The position numbers and the translations under genes are program-made. From Laguncularia racemosa (taxonomy: Eukaryota > Streptophyta > Magnoliopsida > Myrtales > Combretaceae), in assembly GCA_037954665.1 (NCBI GenBank), contig JBBMOL010000016.1, positions 8,556,001-8,620,000 on the forward strand: a stretch of 64,000 bases of DNA, in the 5' to 3' direction. Positions 22,412-35,395 of this stretch are shown piece by piece. How positions within the stretch are numbered: position 1 is the stretch's first letter; every line of letters starts with the position of its first letter. The notes beneath the pieces were generated by a model, which had not been told where the DNA came from, ran no database searches, and saw only the letters and a program-made list of their open reading frames with translations.

Positions 22412-23289
22412 TTTGTTCTATATAATAGCAAAGCATTCCTCCTTGAGGTTGACAGTTGAGACTTCTTCTAGTTTCTTCTTGTTGGAAAGTAAGTCCTTTA
22501 AGAATTTTACATACTTTGGCATCTGCGATAAAGCCTTAATAAATGGTAAGTTTATATGAAGTTGTTTGAAAAGTTCCAAAAACTTACTGTATTGGTCCTC
22601 TAAATCTTCCTTCTTAAGTCGAGCCGAGTAACGAATTTTTGGAACATACTCTCTAATCTTTGGGGGTTATTCCTTCTCCTCTTGTGTTTTAACTTCCCTT
22701 TTAGTTTGCACTACTTCTTCATCAACTAGGAAGATTGCTTTGACATGTTCCCTAAGGTTGGGCTCTATATTCCCAAGGAGAGTTCCTTAGGGTCTTTCTA
22801 AAATCATTTTCACAATCTATCTTATTTGAGTTTCCAAATTCCGGATTGAAGTACCTTGATTTCTTATCAACGCTTCTATAGCTTGGAAGCGTGTTTCAGT
22901 TGTTAGAATAAACTTTGTCATTAAATCTTCTAAATTTGACTTTTGTTCCAGTGGGTGATGTGCTTGTTAAAATCCAGGTAGGCCATTCTTTAGTTGATTT
23001 TCCCCTAAGAGATTGGGGTGATTCCTCCAACCTGGACTATAAGTAGTGTTGTAGGGGTTGTTTGGTTACCTATTTGGAAGTCCTACAAAATTAAAATTTT
23101 CATTAAAATTAGAAATAAACTCTAGCTGACCTGGCTGTTGTACCACAAAGATTCCATCTACTTTCTTGCTTAATGCTTCAACCTGTGCTACTAAAGTAGT
23201 AACAACATCGACATCATATACTTTTGCTACTTTTGGTTATCTAACTCTTGATGCATTCCTCTAGTAACTGCTCATGGCCATGTTTTCAA

Positions 23290-23800
23290 TTAAATTCTAG
23301 GCCTCTTCAGGAGTTTTATTATTTAATGTCCCTCTAGCTGCTGCATCTACCATCTGCCTAGTAGTTTGATTCAATCCCTATAGAAAGTCTAAATTTGCAT
23401 CCACAGTGGAATACCGTGATGTGGGCATCTCCTCAGTAGATCTTTATATCTCTTCCATGTATCATATAAAGTCTCACTCTATTTGAGCATAGAAGGAGAT
23501 ATCATTCCGTAACTTTGCAGTCTTTACTGGTGGAAAATACTCAGCAAGAAACTTTTCCGCCATTTGTTCCCATGTAGTTATCAATTCTCTAAGTAGAGAA
23601 TTCAACCATTGTTTAGATTTACTACGTAATGAAAAAGGGAAAAGTTGTAACCTGATAGCATCATCTGTGGCCCCATTGATTTTGAAGGTGTCGCAGATTT
23701 CCAAGAAGTTAGCGATGTGAGCATTTGGATCTTCATTCTGCAACCCATCAACATTTCAACACAAGCGTGTCCAATATCATGTATGTACAACGTCTATTTT
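23290..23800 (-). pseudogene. gypsy gag (Athila/Tat-like), broken
   Basis: The open part (23743-23474) reads 'EDPNAHIANFLEICDTFKIN', 'LQLFPFSLRSKSKQWLNSL' and 'TTWEQMAEKFLAEYFPP', a typical capsid segment of plant retrotransposon gag. Below 23470 the frame is interrupted by stops and shifts. Confidence 0.8.
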
Positions 23801-23850
23801 CAACACGCCCACCAGCATGGGCGTGTTTGCTATCATGTTGTTGCTTAGAT

Positions 23851-24270
23851 TTCCTCCTTTCCTTAGCTTAACTCACACTTTGGACATGATTTTTTTTTTT
23901 CCATTGTTAGACATGTCGATGTTAATTCATGTTGTAAAAATTATATTTTCTCTTCAACTTTCAAGTAATTTTCCTATTAATTCATAAATTATAATTTAAA
24001 GACTCTTAAATTAAAATAAAGATTAATTAAGTGTATTATTTATATAAAATGTAAGAAAATTAAATAAAAGGTTATTTTAATTTATATAAATAATTAATAC
24101 TTTATAAACCTTATCAGAAGACTGGAACTTTCTAGAAGTAAATTAGATAGGGTTGGTTAAAAGTATTTTTGGGACATGAAGTTAAAATTATGGATAACTT
24201 GAAGAATTTCAAAATAATGTATATAGTATAAGAATAAAAGGAATACAATATACTTGGGTAAAACGTTTGT
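23851..24270. other. AT-rich spacer between two nested gypsy elements
   Basis: No coding or repeat signature seen. Confidence 0.4.
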
Positions 24271-24963
24271 TGATATGCTTAAGGAGACAACCACTAAGAT
24301 ATCACACAAACACAACAAACACAATATAAGAATAAAAGAGATAAAAGGCTTAAACCACCAACGAATATGGCTCCCCAATGATTGAATGGACAAAGAGAGA
24401 ATCACCTTGATATTACTCACAAGATGATTCACACGATTTAACTCGCCACAATCCAAGAATTGATAAAAGTTGGAGATGAGTAAGGACTCAATAATAATTT
24501 TGATTCCATTAATGAATAATGAGAGTTTGGGTAACAATAGTTAAACATGATAATGGCAAAGTCACAATAACAAGAAAAAGAGAAAATAAGCATTATCAAG
24601 ATCAACATTGTCGTCAATATGGGCATGTTGATGATTGTGTTTCTTTCTGTGATCAAGTTTTAGAACAATGCAAACAACACACTTCATAACATGGCCATGT
24701 TCTTTAACAAGTCTCCAACATGACTATGTTCGAGACCATGTATCTCTTGGCTCCTTTTGTTCTTCATCTCAACTCGTGATATAACTCCAGGGTTTTGCCT
24801 ATTACATAACTAAAGTCTTACAATCATTATATAAAATCATATAAAAATAATAATAAATGGGAAATCATCTGGTAATGGTTATCCTTGTATAATCTTGAGT
24901 GTAAGCCTTTAAAGTCCTCTTGCACATGCTTTAGTGATAGGTCTTATAATCTGATTCCCATCA
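24271..24963 (-). repeat. 3' LTR of the 24.3-29.9 kb gypsy
   Basis: Partner of 29132-29896. It carries 'CATGGCCATGTT'-type palindromes (around 24690-24740) in the same place as the other LTR. Confidence 0.85.
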
Positions 24964-25129
24964 TCTTCCCCATGCTATTGTTGATTTGCAGTCAAATCAA
25001 ATGGGTCTTTACAAATATCTCCATCTTTTGGAATCTATGGAAAATGGTCATCTATGTTTAAATTTATGGATACTCCATAATTGCTTAGCAAGTCAACATT
25101 GTAAGCATTCTTGTTAATCTTCTATAGAA

Positions 25130-25920
25130 TTTTAAAAGTTCCATTAACTTTAAGTGATAACTTTTGTGATTGCCACTTCAGAAACCAATCCTTTTTTAGA
25201 TGGATCTAAACTAGATCTTTAGGTTGAAATGTCATAGGTATTCTTCCTCTATTGCTTTGCTACTTCTATTTCTCAATAGTTTTAAGTTATGCTTAGTAAC
25301 CTTTTGATGGAATTTTTTGGTCTCTTAAGCTTTGTCAATCCCATTAAGGCTTTCTTCTTTCATTACCAATACAAAAACTAAATCTAAAGGAATGGTGGGA
25401 TCATATCCATACATAACTTCAAAAGGAAACTTACTAGTGAAACTATGAGTGGACCTATTGTAGACAAACTCTACAATAGAGAGACACAAATCCTAATTCA
25501 TAAGATTCTTGCCAATTGTAGCTCTAAGCAAGGCACCAAAAGTATGGTTGACAACCTTAGTTTGGCAATCTTTTTGAAGTTGATATATAGTGTTGAACAT
25601 CAGTTTGGTCCCTAACCTTCTCCACAGCATCTACCAGAAGCAACTAAGAAACTTAACATCCTTGTCAGATACTATGTTGTAAGGAATGTTATGCAGTCGA
25701 ACAATTTCCTGCAAATAAAGGTTAGCAATAGAAATAGCATCATAGGTTTTGGAATAAGGGACAAAGTGTGGCATCTTATTAAATTGGTCTACAACCACCA
25801 TTATTGAGTCCTTTCCTCTCTTTGTTTTGGGTAAGCCCAAAAGAAGGTCCATACTCATATCTCTCCAAGGTTGTGATGGTATGGGCAAGGACATGTACTC
25901 TCCATAAGCATCTTGTCTAC
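25130..25920 (-). pseudogene. gypsy integrase, broken
   Basis: An 87-codon open part (25894-25631) has 'PWRDMSMDLLLGLPKTKRGK', with the first catalytic Asp, and 'IPYNIVSDKDVKFLSCFW', with the second Asp. The region that should hold the catalytic Glu follows at lower coordinates but is interrupted by stops. Confidence 0.8.
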
Positions 25921-26099
25921 CTTGAGTCTATTTACTAGTTTCTCACCTTTCTATCACCCAATGCACATCTTTAGCCATACTTAGCTAAAAATAATGTTTT
26001 TTTCAATAACTCCAAAGTATGTTTTTCACCAAAGTGACCTGACATACTACCTAAGTGAGCCTCTCTAACTAATAGGGATCTAACAGAGCATTAGGGAAT

Positions 26100-27420
26100 A
26101 TACAACTTGCCCCCTTTGAACAAAAAGCCATCTATAAGAGAGAACCCATCAACCGTTCTCCCTTCCTTACACTTAACCACAATAGGCACAAAATATTCAT
26201 TACCTACATATTGTTCAATGATTAAATGAAATCCTAACAACTTGATTTACAATGCAGAGATAAGAGTGTAACTGTGAGAAAGGGCATTTGCTACTACATT
26301 ATTTGTATTTGATAACATATGCGAACACTCTTGAAACTCTACCCAATTAGCTTGACATTGGGAAAGCTTCTATTATTCCTTCAAGTATTTAAAGGACTCA
26401 TGACTAGTGTAGATAATGAATTCTCGCAGTAGAAGGTAGTGTTGCCATACTATTAGAGCCCAAATCAAGAAGTAAAACTCCTTGCTGTTAATAGAATAGT
26501 TGAGTGCTACACCACTTAGTTTCTCGCTAAAATATTCTACAGGTCTCCTCTCCCGCATTTTAGTTTCTCGTTGAAACATGCTATGGGTCTCCTCTCTCAC
26601 ATTAATATAGCCTCAACTCCTGCTCCTAAGGTGTTACACTCGAGTTCAAATACTTTGTCAAAATCAGGTAATGCAAGAATAGGTGTTGAAGTAAGTTTAG
26701 CATGGATCTCATCAAACTATGTCGGGTCCTTTCATTCTACTTAAATTATACATTCATTTTTGCTAATTGTGTGAGTGGAGCCACTATATTGCTAAAGTTT
26801 CGCACAAACCGCTTATAGAAAGAGGCAAGATCATGGAAACTCCTAACCTTAGCTACATTCTTAGGTAGTGGCCACTCTAAAATTGCTCACACCTTCTTCT
26901 TATCAACCCATACTCCTCCATCATACACTATAAACGCAAGAAACATGATTGCCCTTTAGCAAAAAAGCATTTCTTTAAGTTCCCATATAATCTCATTTTC
27001 CTCGGCAAGGAAAACACGACTCTTAAATGAGTAATGTATTTAGGTAAATCCTTGTTGTACACTAGTATGTCATCAAAGTATACAATGACAAACTTACTTA
27101 AGAAGTCTCTTAAGACATTATACATTAGTCGCATGAAAAGTGCTGGAGGTGTTTATCAAGCTAAATGGCATGACTAACCATACGTACAAGCCATGGTGAG
27201 TTTTAAACACTGTATTCCATTCATCCCTAGGTCGTATCCTAATATGATGATATCTGCTCTTAAGATCCACCATAGAAAAAGTCTAAGTGCCATGGAGTTC
27301 ATCAAGTATATCATCATGTCTTGGGATGGGTATCGATACTTGATGATGATCTTTTTGTTGCTCGACTATTAATGCAAATTCACCATGAGCCGTCTTTAGC
27401 AAAAGGAGTGTAGGAACTGT
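26100..27420 (-). pseudogene. gypsy reverse transcriptase and RNase H, broken
   Basis: RT is recognisable by 'FAKDGS' at the start (near 27400) and by 'KFVIVYFDDILVYNKD' (27134-26928), with the YxDD metal-binding Asp pair. The connection 'KNVAKVRSFHDLASFYKRFV' follows near 26870-26800. RNase H appears at 26600-26373 ('VEYFSEKLSGVALNYSINSK', 'WALIVWQHYLL'). Numerous TAG and TAA stops interrupt it, so it is not functional. Confidence 0.8.
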
Positions 27421-27499
27421 GTAGGGACTGATTCAACTGGTAGAGCTTGTAAGGATGATGATAAGGGAGAATAAGTAACTTCAGTCAATTAATTAAAGA

Positions 27500-28760
27500 G
27501 GCAACCGCCACATTTATGCAACTTTCTCCATCTATAAGTAAATAGCATAAATTTCCCTTAACTTGACACTGGATGTAAAATAAGTTTTCTTGTTGTTAAT
27601 TTTCCATAGATAGAGTGGCACTTAAAGTCCTCCTTAATACAATGGTCATCATTTGACCACCTTCGCCATCATATGTGGTTACTTCATCATCATCATAGAA
27701 ATAATTCATGGCTACTTTAAGGTCTTCTGGTTATTCGATCTCATCAATTTCATCCTCACTATGTACTTTTACTTCAGGCATCCTTCTTGTAGCCACCATA
27801 ACTCATTTGTTTAAGCATTGTGATGCAATATAGCTAAAACCAAGGCATTTGAAGAACTTGATTTGGCTAGACCTACACTTAGAACTACCCGCTCAATCCT
27901 TATAGGCCTCAGTCATAACAATAATCTTCTTTTTTGGGTCACCTTTCATCTTAGTTCAATGGGTATTACTCGAGTTATTCCCCCTCACCAGTTTTCTAAT
28001 CTCTATAGTGGTAAGCTTGGTTGGAGCTACTAGTCTAGGGAATGAAGTATTGTAGGGGTTACTCCTTCATGGGCATTCTATCTTTTGTGCTAATTGAATA
28101 GCATCCTAAAGTGTCTCTATCCTTTGTAACTCCATTACACACCTAGTTTCATATTTTAGTCCTAACATAAACCACTTAACTATTTGGTAATTTGGTTCCT
28201 AAACTTCACTCCTTATCATTGCTTGCTAAGTTTTGACTTCTCCTTCACTGTTCCTTCTATAGCTTGCTAGTAAGTTCTTCCACTAGAGGGAAGCATAACT
28301 AGAAAACTCAAGGGCTACTAATCGGGTTTTACTCTTGTCATCATAATCATGACATTCAAAAAGTTTCTCAACCTTATCTTCCCAATTGAGATAAGTGTTT
28401 GTAGAACCATTTCCTGCAAATGGTGGTATCTTTACTTTCATAGTCTCTAAACCCTTAAGTTGCCATGCACCTCTACCGCCATGTCCTCCTACATAGTTAT
28501 CTCCTTCCCCTTCAACAAATAAATCCTCCTCCACCTATACATGATATGCACCTCAAGGTCCTCAACCTTCACTTCCTCACTTAAAGTACCTAGGTATATT
28601 TGCCCATTCTTCCCAAAGAACAACGTTAGTAGGTTAAACTTGAGCTAAACGCTAAATGGTGATAGTGTGGTTATTGAAAACCTCATAAAGCTCTTGGATT
28701 TGTTGCTCAGTGGTTCGAGTAGGTGGGTTTCTTGGTCCATAGGTTTTTTAGACATTACTT
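27500..28760 (-). pseudogene. gypsy gag, zinc knuckle and protease start, broken
   Basis: Gag is seen at 28534-28283 ('TYLNWEDKVEKLFECHDYDD'). The zinc knuckle near 27840 reads 'CFKCLGFSYIASQC', in which the His of CCHC is replaced by Tyr. An acidic stretch and the protease entry ('LCYLLIDGESCINVA') follow near 27510-27560. Confidence 0.75.
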
Positions 28761-29131
28761 TCATCGTTAGACGCTATTGTTTGACATATTAATTTTGGTG
28801 TTTTGGTTGATGTTTAAGGTATGGATAGATGGGAAATATGTTTCTATGGAAAAGATGTTTAGGTTGTGGGTAGGTTTAAGCTAGTGTTTAGGCTTAAGTG
28901 TTTATGGTAGAATTCTATCAATACTGATTACGCAACTCATGACCTCCTTCACAATCCATAGAACAATTGCGAAAACTACATCGCAATAATATTTCATACT
29001 ACAAGTTAATCATGATATAACACAATTCATTGATCAATCCCTATAGACTATTGCAACTCCACACACCACACACAGTACATATAACAACACACTCCCATTG
29101 TCAAAACTATACTTTGATACCAAACTAAATA

Positions 29132-29896
29132 TGATATGCCTAGGGAGACAACCACTAGGATATCACACAAACATAATAAACACAATACGAAAATAAAAGA
29201 AATAAAACATTCAAACCACTAATAGACATGACTCACTAATGATTAAATGAACAAAGAGAGAATCGCCTTGATATTACTTACAGGATGATTCATTTAGTTT
29301 AACTTGCCACGATCCAAGAATCAATCAAAGTTGGAAATGAGTGAGGACTAAATAATAATATTAATTCCACTAATGAATAATGAGGGTTCAAGTAACAATC
29401 CTTAAACATAATAATGGCAAAATCTTAATAAAAAGAAAAATAGAAAATAAGCATTATGCTAGGCTTAACACAGTTACCTACATGGGCATGTTGATGACCA
29501 TGTATCTCTCTATTATCAAGTTCTAGAACAACATGGACAACACGCTTCATAACATGGCGGCCATGTTGGAGATCATATATCTCTTGGCTTTCTTTTCCTC
29601 AACTAGCACGGTCATGTTCTCAAGCTAGGATTGTGTTGTTCAACATGACTAAATACACGTTGTGTTTAGGCTCGTGCATCTCTCTACTCCTTATGTTCAT
29701 CTGGACCTGTGATACAACTTCAACGCTTCACCCAACACATAATTAAAGTCTTACAATCATTAAAATCATATAAAAAAGAACTAATAAATGGAAAATCGTT
29801 TTAGTAATGGCTATCCTTGTATAATCTTGATCGTAAGTCTTTGAAGTCTTCTCGCATATGCTTTGGTGATAAGACATGTAAATTTGATTCCCATCA
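29132..29896 (-). repeat. 5' LTR of the 24.3-29.9 kb gypsy
   Basis: Partner of 24271-24963. About 70 bp longer, mostly through an insertion-rich stretch with CATGGCGGCCATG and CACGGTCATG-like palindromes (29550-29650). Confidence 0.85.
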
Positions 29897-30219
29897 TTTT
29901 TCTTTAGGGAATGAAAAGAAATTTGAAGGTTGACAAAATTAATATATTGTGAAAGCTAGTAAAAGAAGGTTTGAATGGACACAAATGGGGGATGGAAAAT
30001 TTAGATTGATTAGGTCAATGCTTGAGAAATTGAAAATGACATGAGGAAATATAGTTATAATCAATGATATAAGGAAATGCAGTTGTAATTAGTGACAAGA
30101 GGAGACATAGTTATATTTTTTAGTTGGTTGAACCTATGATTTAGTTAATTTTAAAGAATGTGACATTTGAATGTGAAATAAGTTTTTAAGAATTGAAGAA
30201 ATGACTCGTATCTACACTA

Positions 30220-31167
30220 ATTCTAGCATGACTGAAATGTGGAAAGAAGTTTGTAGTATATCGTGATGCTTTAACTGGTTGTGTCATAATGCAAGAAGGT
30301 AGAGTGATAGCATATGTTTTGAGATAGTTGAAGCCATACAAAATGAACCATTTAATGAATGATCTAAAGTTAATAGATGTAGCATTGATATTAAAGTTGT
30401 AGAGGCATTACTTATATGGGAAGAAATGTAAGATGTATACAAATCACAAGTGCTTGAATTATATATTTATATAGAAAGAGTTTAATGTAAAGTAAAGTCA
30501 TTGGTTTGATTTAATAAAGGACTATGATCTTAAAATTTAAAAAGATAATATTTAGAAGCCACTTGATGATACTTAATGAAGCACAATTTAGGATATGGAT
30601 AGTATAGATTACTATATTTATTCATCATTATAATATGAGGAGAAATTCAAGATAACTTTAAGGAAATTTGCAAATATAAGTTAGATAGAATTAGATACAA
30701 TTATTTTGGAAGATGCTGATAATAATTATAAGGAAATTCAAATTCGTTGAGGATTTAAATTGATTTAAGCTAATGAATTAGAAAGTTTTAAGTGGTACAA
30801 ATATCAGTTGGATTAAGGTAAAAATATAGGTAAGAACCTCCAAATCTTAGAGGAAAGATATCAATAGAGTAGCATATTCAAAAGCATGATAAAGAAACAA
30901 ACTTAAAAATAATTGATGATTTAAGAATACTATTGGAAGTGAAAGTTAGTATAAGATGCAAGTATTAAGAGCCCCATCAATCTTCGCGTATTTTAGAGGA
31001 TAAACTTCTTAAGAGGAAAAGGATAAAATACCTTAAGGAAAATTGGAGAATTATAGTTGATGGTAAGGATTTGGAAGCTAATATGAAACGAGATGCAAGT
31101 AGTCAAAACTATTTGGTTATCAAGGAAAATTTCAAAGACAGAAATTTATTTTAGGGGGAGAAGACAA
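30220..31167 (+). pseudogene. gypsy RNase H to polyprotein end, heavily degraded (Del/Tekay-like)
   Basis: The plus strand reads 'GKKFVVYRDALTGCVIMQEG', then 'YLYGKKCKMYTNHKCLNY' and 'HWFDLIKDYDLKI', the RNase H of Del/Tekay-type gypsy elements, with several stops. Reading on to 31150 gives a weak trace of the polyprotein end followed by the purine tract TTTTAGGGGGAGAAGA. It belongs with the LTR pair 18369/31168. Confidence 0.7.
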
Positions 31168-31480
31168 TGCAATATCCTAAAGTTAGCAAAGGCATTAATT
31201 AAATTCAAAAGAGTTAAATAAAGTTAATCTAGGAGTTAAAATAAAACTTTAGAATTTAAATTTTTCAATTTATCCCTACATATGTAATTTAAGATTAAGA
31301 TAATATAGTAACTAGTTGATCAAGATATTTATTAGAAATACAAATTAATTAATTAATTCTTATTAGTTGCAATTAATTTCTATATCTAAATTTACTAAAA
31401 TAATCTTAAAAAACTTATTTACTTAATAGTATATTGCTAAAATGAACATTAGAAATAACATAATTTAATTAATATGCAAA
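31168..31480 (+). repeat. truncated 3' LTR of the Del/Tekay-like element
   Basis: It starts TGCAATATCCTAAAG directly after the purine tract and aligns with 18369-18680. Similarity stops abruptly near 31484. Confidence 0.7.
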
Positions 31481-31484
31481 GGTG

Positions 31485-33480
31485 ACAATCACGATGCCAT
31501 AGCTGCGGGTTAGCGTTGGACAAACATAGAGGGCAGGATCGCGATATAGTAGATGAAATCCTCCACTTGGTCCAACCAAGTCAGCTTCTATAGCTATGAC
31601 TTCATGTGATTTGTAATTTAATTGAGTGAATGAAACTGGTCTGAAAAAAAAAAAAAAAAAACCTTAACTCGACTGGTTTCGAAGCACTTGTGGTTATCTT
31701 TTGCTCGGACTCGCTACCGCGGTTCCAAGGCGGGGACCTATGGTGACTAATCTGATCTGGTGTTACTGCTGATTCGGAAGAGAAAGAGGCTGGCGTGGCT
31801 TCTTAAAATGGACTGGGGTGTTAGGGATGCCATCGGGCTGGGTTTGAGATATGTTTTATAAAATTCAAACTTAATTTGCTATCTTATAAGGTTGCTCATA
31901 ATCCATTCTAAAACCTTATAGGATTTTAATTTAATATCTAAAATTCACCCATCATAGATATTATAAACCTATAACTTGATCCAATTGCCACCTTAATATG
32001 AAATAAAGAAATAAAGCGTTTATTAAAACTTTCATAATTTATTTTTGTTATTCATGAAAACATATATTAAGAGTAAAAAGATAACATATTATATGATGAT
32101 ATAACTTGTTTATAAGAAAATAATTGTATAAAATATAATAATCTACATTGCAATTCTCATAAAATAATTTTGTAGAGATATCATTGAATCATACTTGAAA
32201 ACTTGAAATTCAATTAGTGAATTTTATTAAATTACACTTGAAAGTTGCAATAATGGGGGATTCAATATAATATATAGACATTTGTTCAAATTCTAAATTA
32301 AATAAAGTTTGATTTATCAATTACATATTCCTACAAGTTTATAACGTAAGTCACTAAATTTTAAAAATTAATTAAAGTTCACTCCATTATCTTCCTAAAC
32401 ATTCATTAAAATTAACTAAAGTTCAACTCATCGTCTTTCTTAATTATATTTCTACCTATAAAGAGAAAATATATATACATAATAGATTAAAAGAGATAAG
32501 AAAATAAGGGATGCAAATATAATTAGGAAGCAAAAATAGAAAAATTAGACAATAGAGATATCATTAGAGTTTTTTAGACTTTAACAAATAAAATAAAAAA
32601 AATAGTTTTCTTTAGTATAATGTGATAAGTTAATATATTACAATCCTTAACTTTTGAAATTTGAATTCGAAAATATTATTATATAGTATTTTTTAGCCAA
32701 TCGGTTTTTCTCATTAGGTTTTTTTTTTTTTCTTTTTTAAACCCAAAACCCAACCTAAAACACTATAAATTTTTAAAGTAATATTTAAATTTATCTCAAA
32801 ACACTAAGATATTATCTTATAAAATAATTAACAAATTAGACAAATTAAGTACCCTATAACAGTCCACCTAGTTGCATCGGCTGCTCTATTTCTTTGCCTC
32901 ATAACTGAGGAGGCAGCATAAGAAAAAGGAAGGATGGAAAAAGAAGTAGAAGGTCTGGTCGGCAACAGGGATAAGGCGGTCAGAGTTTGTTCTTGTTCTG
33001 TTATTGGCTCCAAAACAGAGGGGATTGCCAAAGGAAAGGAAAATAAAATGAATGAGGGAGAGAGAAGAAGCGGAGTTGGACTGTGAAAGAAAAGAAGAGG
33101 GTAGACAAGGCTATAGTGACAAGAAAAAAAAAAGGAAAGGATGTAGAAGAAGGGGAAACAGTGGCTGGTGTCAAGAAAATAAAAGAAGGAAGAAGGTAGC
33201 GGACGAAAATTTAGAGTTATTTAATGTTTTCAACTTTTACAAATTATATTGGATATGCTTAGATTTGTCCTAAGATTTCTAGTGTACTAGGATAGATTTT
33301 TGTTGTCCATGTTCTCCATAATTTGTGCGATATTTCATAAGCAAGGAAGAGGGCAGCTTGGTTACTGTCACATGGCCTTCCATATTTTAGGGAAACTTGG
33401 CTAATTTGGTTGCTTACATTGGTTGGTGTAATTGGATCTTTAGACAAGGTTAGGGCATGGAACCACAAATAAATGGAAAT
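31485..33480. other. intergenic DNA with a poly(A)-tailed segment and purine-rich tracts
   Basis: 31485-31662 ends in an 18-base A run after 'GTGAATGAAACTGGTCTG'. This looks like the 3' end of a LINE or other poly(A)-dependent retroinsertion, though no target duplication was found. 33030-33210 is strongly purine-rich. A 69-codon minus-strand frame (33468-33259) has no recognised similarity. No gene is claimed. Confidence 0.35.
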
Positions 33481-35084
33481 AAAATTAGTTTAGGGGCTCA
33501 GTTTATGGCGCAAGATCTGATCATTACATTATTATCATTATTTGATTATCCTTGGTATTTTAGCATTTGATATAATACTAATAATTTAGTTGTTTTCGGC
33601 ATGTTTTAAGATTAAAATATTTTTTGGGGTTTCTGGATTAATTTTAAGAGTTTGAATCTAAATTAAGGGTATTAGAGTTATCATTTTAAAGTTAGTAGAA
33701 TAGTCTGTTAAATTAGACATAAAAGTTTTATTGGACATTACACATACCTCTTACAACTCTCTTAACAATTTTAATCTATTTCTAAAATATTACAAGTATT
33801 ATGCTTTTAAAATAAGATTACACCAAAAAAAAAAAAAAAATTCCTCTATGCAAGGCCAATTAAGAATCATATTTTATCCATTCAGTTTCAAACCGGTTCG
33901 ATTCCTCTCTTAAATTTTATCTATTTAATTCTTTCGTATAATTTGAGGTTCAAGTTCATTTTTTTTTATCCCTCCTGTCGCTCATATATGATTATTCCTA
34001 CTAATGTCTTTAATATTCATTATTTACTTGTTCAATATTGTTTGTTGTTCTCACATGATTAATCTTCCTAAGTTTTAGTTATTTCAGTATATTATATTTA
34101 ATATGCGACCCCTTTATGAAAGCATTAAATTAGGTATAGAATAAAAGTTTTATGAGAGTACTTATCTTATTTTGTTAAATTAGTAATGACATGATTTATT
34201 AACTTGCTTTCTATATTTGAGTTCATACAATTTAATCATTCTTACAATTAAATTCTGTCTATACTTAACCATCCAACTTGATTTGAGGTTTTGTATCAAC
34301 TATCATTATATATAAACATTTTGTTTCTTCTATTATAAGCATGGGATTATTCTTTAATTTGTTTAAGATCACAATTGTAGAAGTTCAATATCATATGAAC
34401 GGAATTCATTATGTCTTGGAATAATGTTATTTCCCTTAATACGTTATTATTTTTTTTCCTCCTTAGTTTGTAATTTAGTTGTTATTGAATATTATTTCCA
34501 GTTTTATCGTTTCCTTTCAATTTGGAGTTACTGTATTACCATTTATAAAAGTAATTTTATTTATTTTGGGCACTATAGATTTTGTAGCTTCATGAGTTGT
34601 CAAATATTACCTTATCGGACTGGGAATCTTCGATTCCAATTATAATTGCTATCTATTACTGTTTTCGTCATGCCTAATTACTATTATTACAGTATTTACC
34701 ATGGTTATTGTTATAAGTTCAATTGAAAGCGTTGTGCATATTTAATGTTATACTTAGAGTGCCATTTAATAGGTTATCTTAGTTATTGAGAAGATTTGAT
34801 ATTACTATTCGATGTAAAGGAATATATATATATGTCCCTTTTTTTTTAAGGGATGAATTAAAATAGGAGATATTCTTATTATTTGACACTTCTTATGTTG
34901 CTATTAAAGTATATTATTCTTATTATACTTATTTAAATATACTTATTACATATTTATAGTGGTTATCTCTAGGTAAAGTTGAGTGTAGTTCGATTTGTCT
35001 CTTGTACCGAACCATGCAATTTTTTTTTCCTAAATCAAAGATAATTATATGACTCACTTCATAATTTTTTTAAACCTAAATAAA
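33481..35084. other. AT-rich intergenic DNA
   Basis: No coding region or paired repeat was recognised. T- and A-rich throughout. Confidence 0.4.
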
Positions 35085-35395
35085 AAAGGTCCAATCTAGT
35101 TTAATTCATGATTGAAATTGTTTTTATATATATTAATTTTTTTTTCTATATATAAGTCAATAAGTTATTGAAAATTATACATAATATAAAAAGATTTAAT
35201 TTATTATCGTTTATTTGATATTATTTACCATCCTTAATCTCTATTTGACATATTTAAGGAGAAGTTACTATCTCTCTAGAGGTAAATTATAGTTTCTCTA
35301 TTAATTAATAATAAAAATACAATATTAAAAAAATAATAAGTTATTTAATGAAAATTAAATAAGATGAGAAATTGAATAAGTAACAATAGAATCCT
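35085..35395 (+). repeat. dispersed AT-rich repeat, copy 1 (direct copy at 53395-53715)
   Basis: It shares with 53395-53715 'AAGTCAATAAGTTATTGAAAATTATAC' (diverged in the second copy), 'TTTGATATT', 'TTAATGAAAA[T/C][T/C]AAATAA' and 'GAAATTGAATAAGTAA', in the same order. AT-richness lowers confidence, but the collinear order over about 300 bp argues for a true repeat. Confidence 0.5.

Larger units (their letters stand above)
21300..23850 (-). mobile_element. Athila/Tat-like Ty3/gypsy remnant (gag and protease only)
   Basis: The minus strand carries a gag fragment (23743-23474) and an aspartic protease fragment (22411-21926) in the correct order, with no RT, RNase H or integrase. The 3' non-coding part (21300-21900) includes 'TTTGGGTTGCCTCCCAAAAA', a sequence I associate with this lineage, and CACGACCGTG-like palindromes near 21590-21660. 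No LTR pair was located. Confidence 0.65.
24271..29896 (-). mobile_element. Ty3/gypsy retrotransposon, complete with both LTRs but decayed
   Basis: LTRs 24271-24963 (693 bp) and 29132-29896 (765 bp) both start TGATATGC[T/C]TA and end TTCCCATCA. The primer site ACTTTGATACCA (29111-29122; minus TGGTATCAAAGT) and a purine tract (GGGGAAGA, 24964-24971) sit at the expected inner edges. The flanks TTTGT and TTTTT are a weak 4-of-5 target duplication. Minus-strand order is gag, zinc knuckle, protease, RT, RNase H, integrase. LTR divergence (roughly 15% by eye, plus indels) and dense stops indicate an old insertion. Confidence 0.88.
18369..31480 (+). mobile_element. remnant of a Del/Tekay-like Ty3/gypsy element hosting two other gypsy elements
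   Basis: 18369-18680 and 31168-31480 are direct repeats (about 80% by eye), each beginning TG and sharing 'CAAGATATTTATTAG' and 'CTTATTTACTTA'. Just before the second copy lies a purine tract TTTTAGGGGGAGAAGA (31150-31165), preceded by coding remains of the end of a gypsy polyprotein and an RNase H fragment (30220-30545), all plus strand. That places 18369 in the 5' LTR and 31168 at the start of a truncated 3' LTR. Gag, protease, RT and integrase of this element are not recognisable. Between the LTRs are an Athila/Tat-like remnant and a complete minus-strand gypsy. Confidence 0.65.

Noticed and set aside
32828..33468. Three short open frames (67-73 codons) suggesting a gene
   Set aside because: They lie on different strands, lack recognised motifs, and one is a purine-rich low-complexity sequence.
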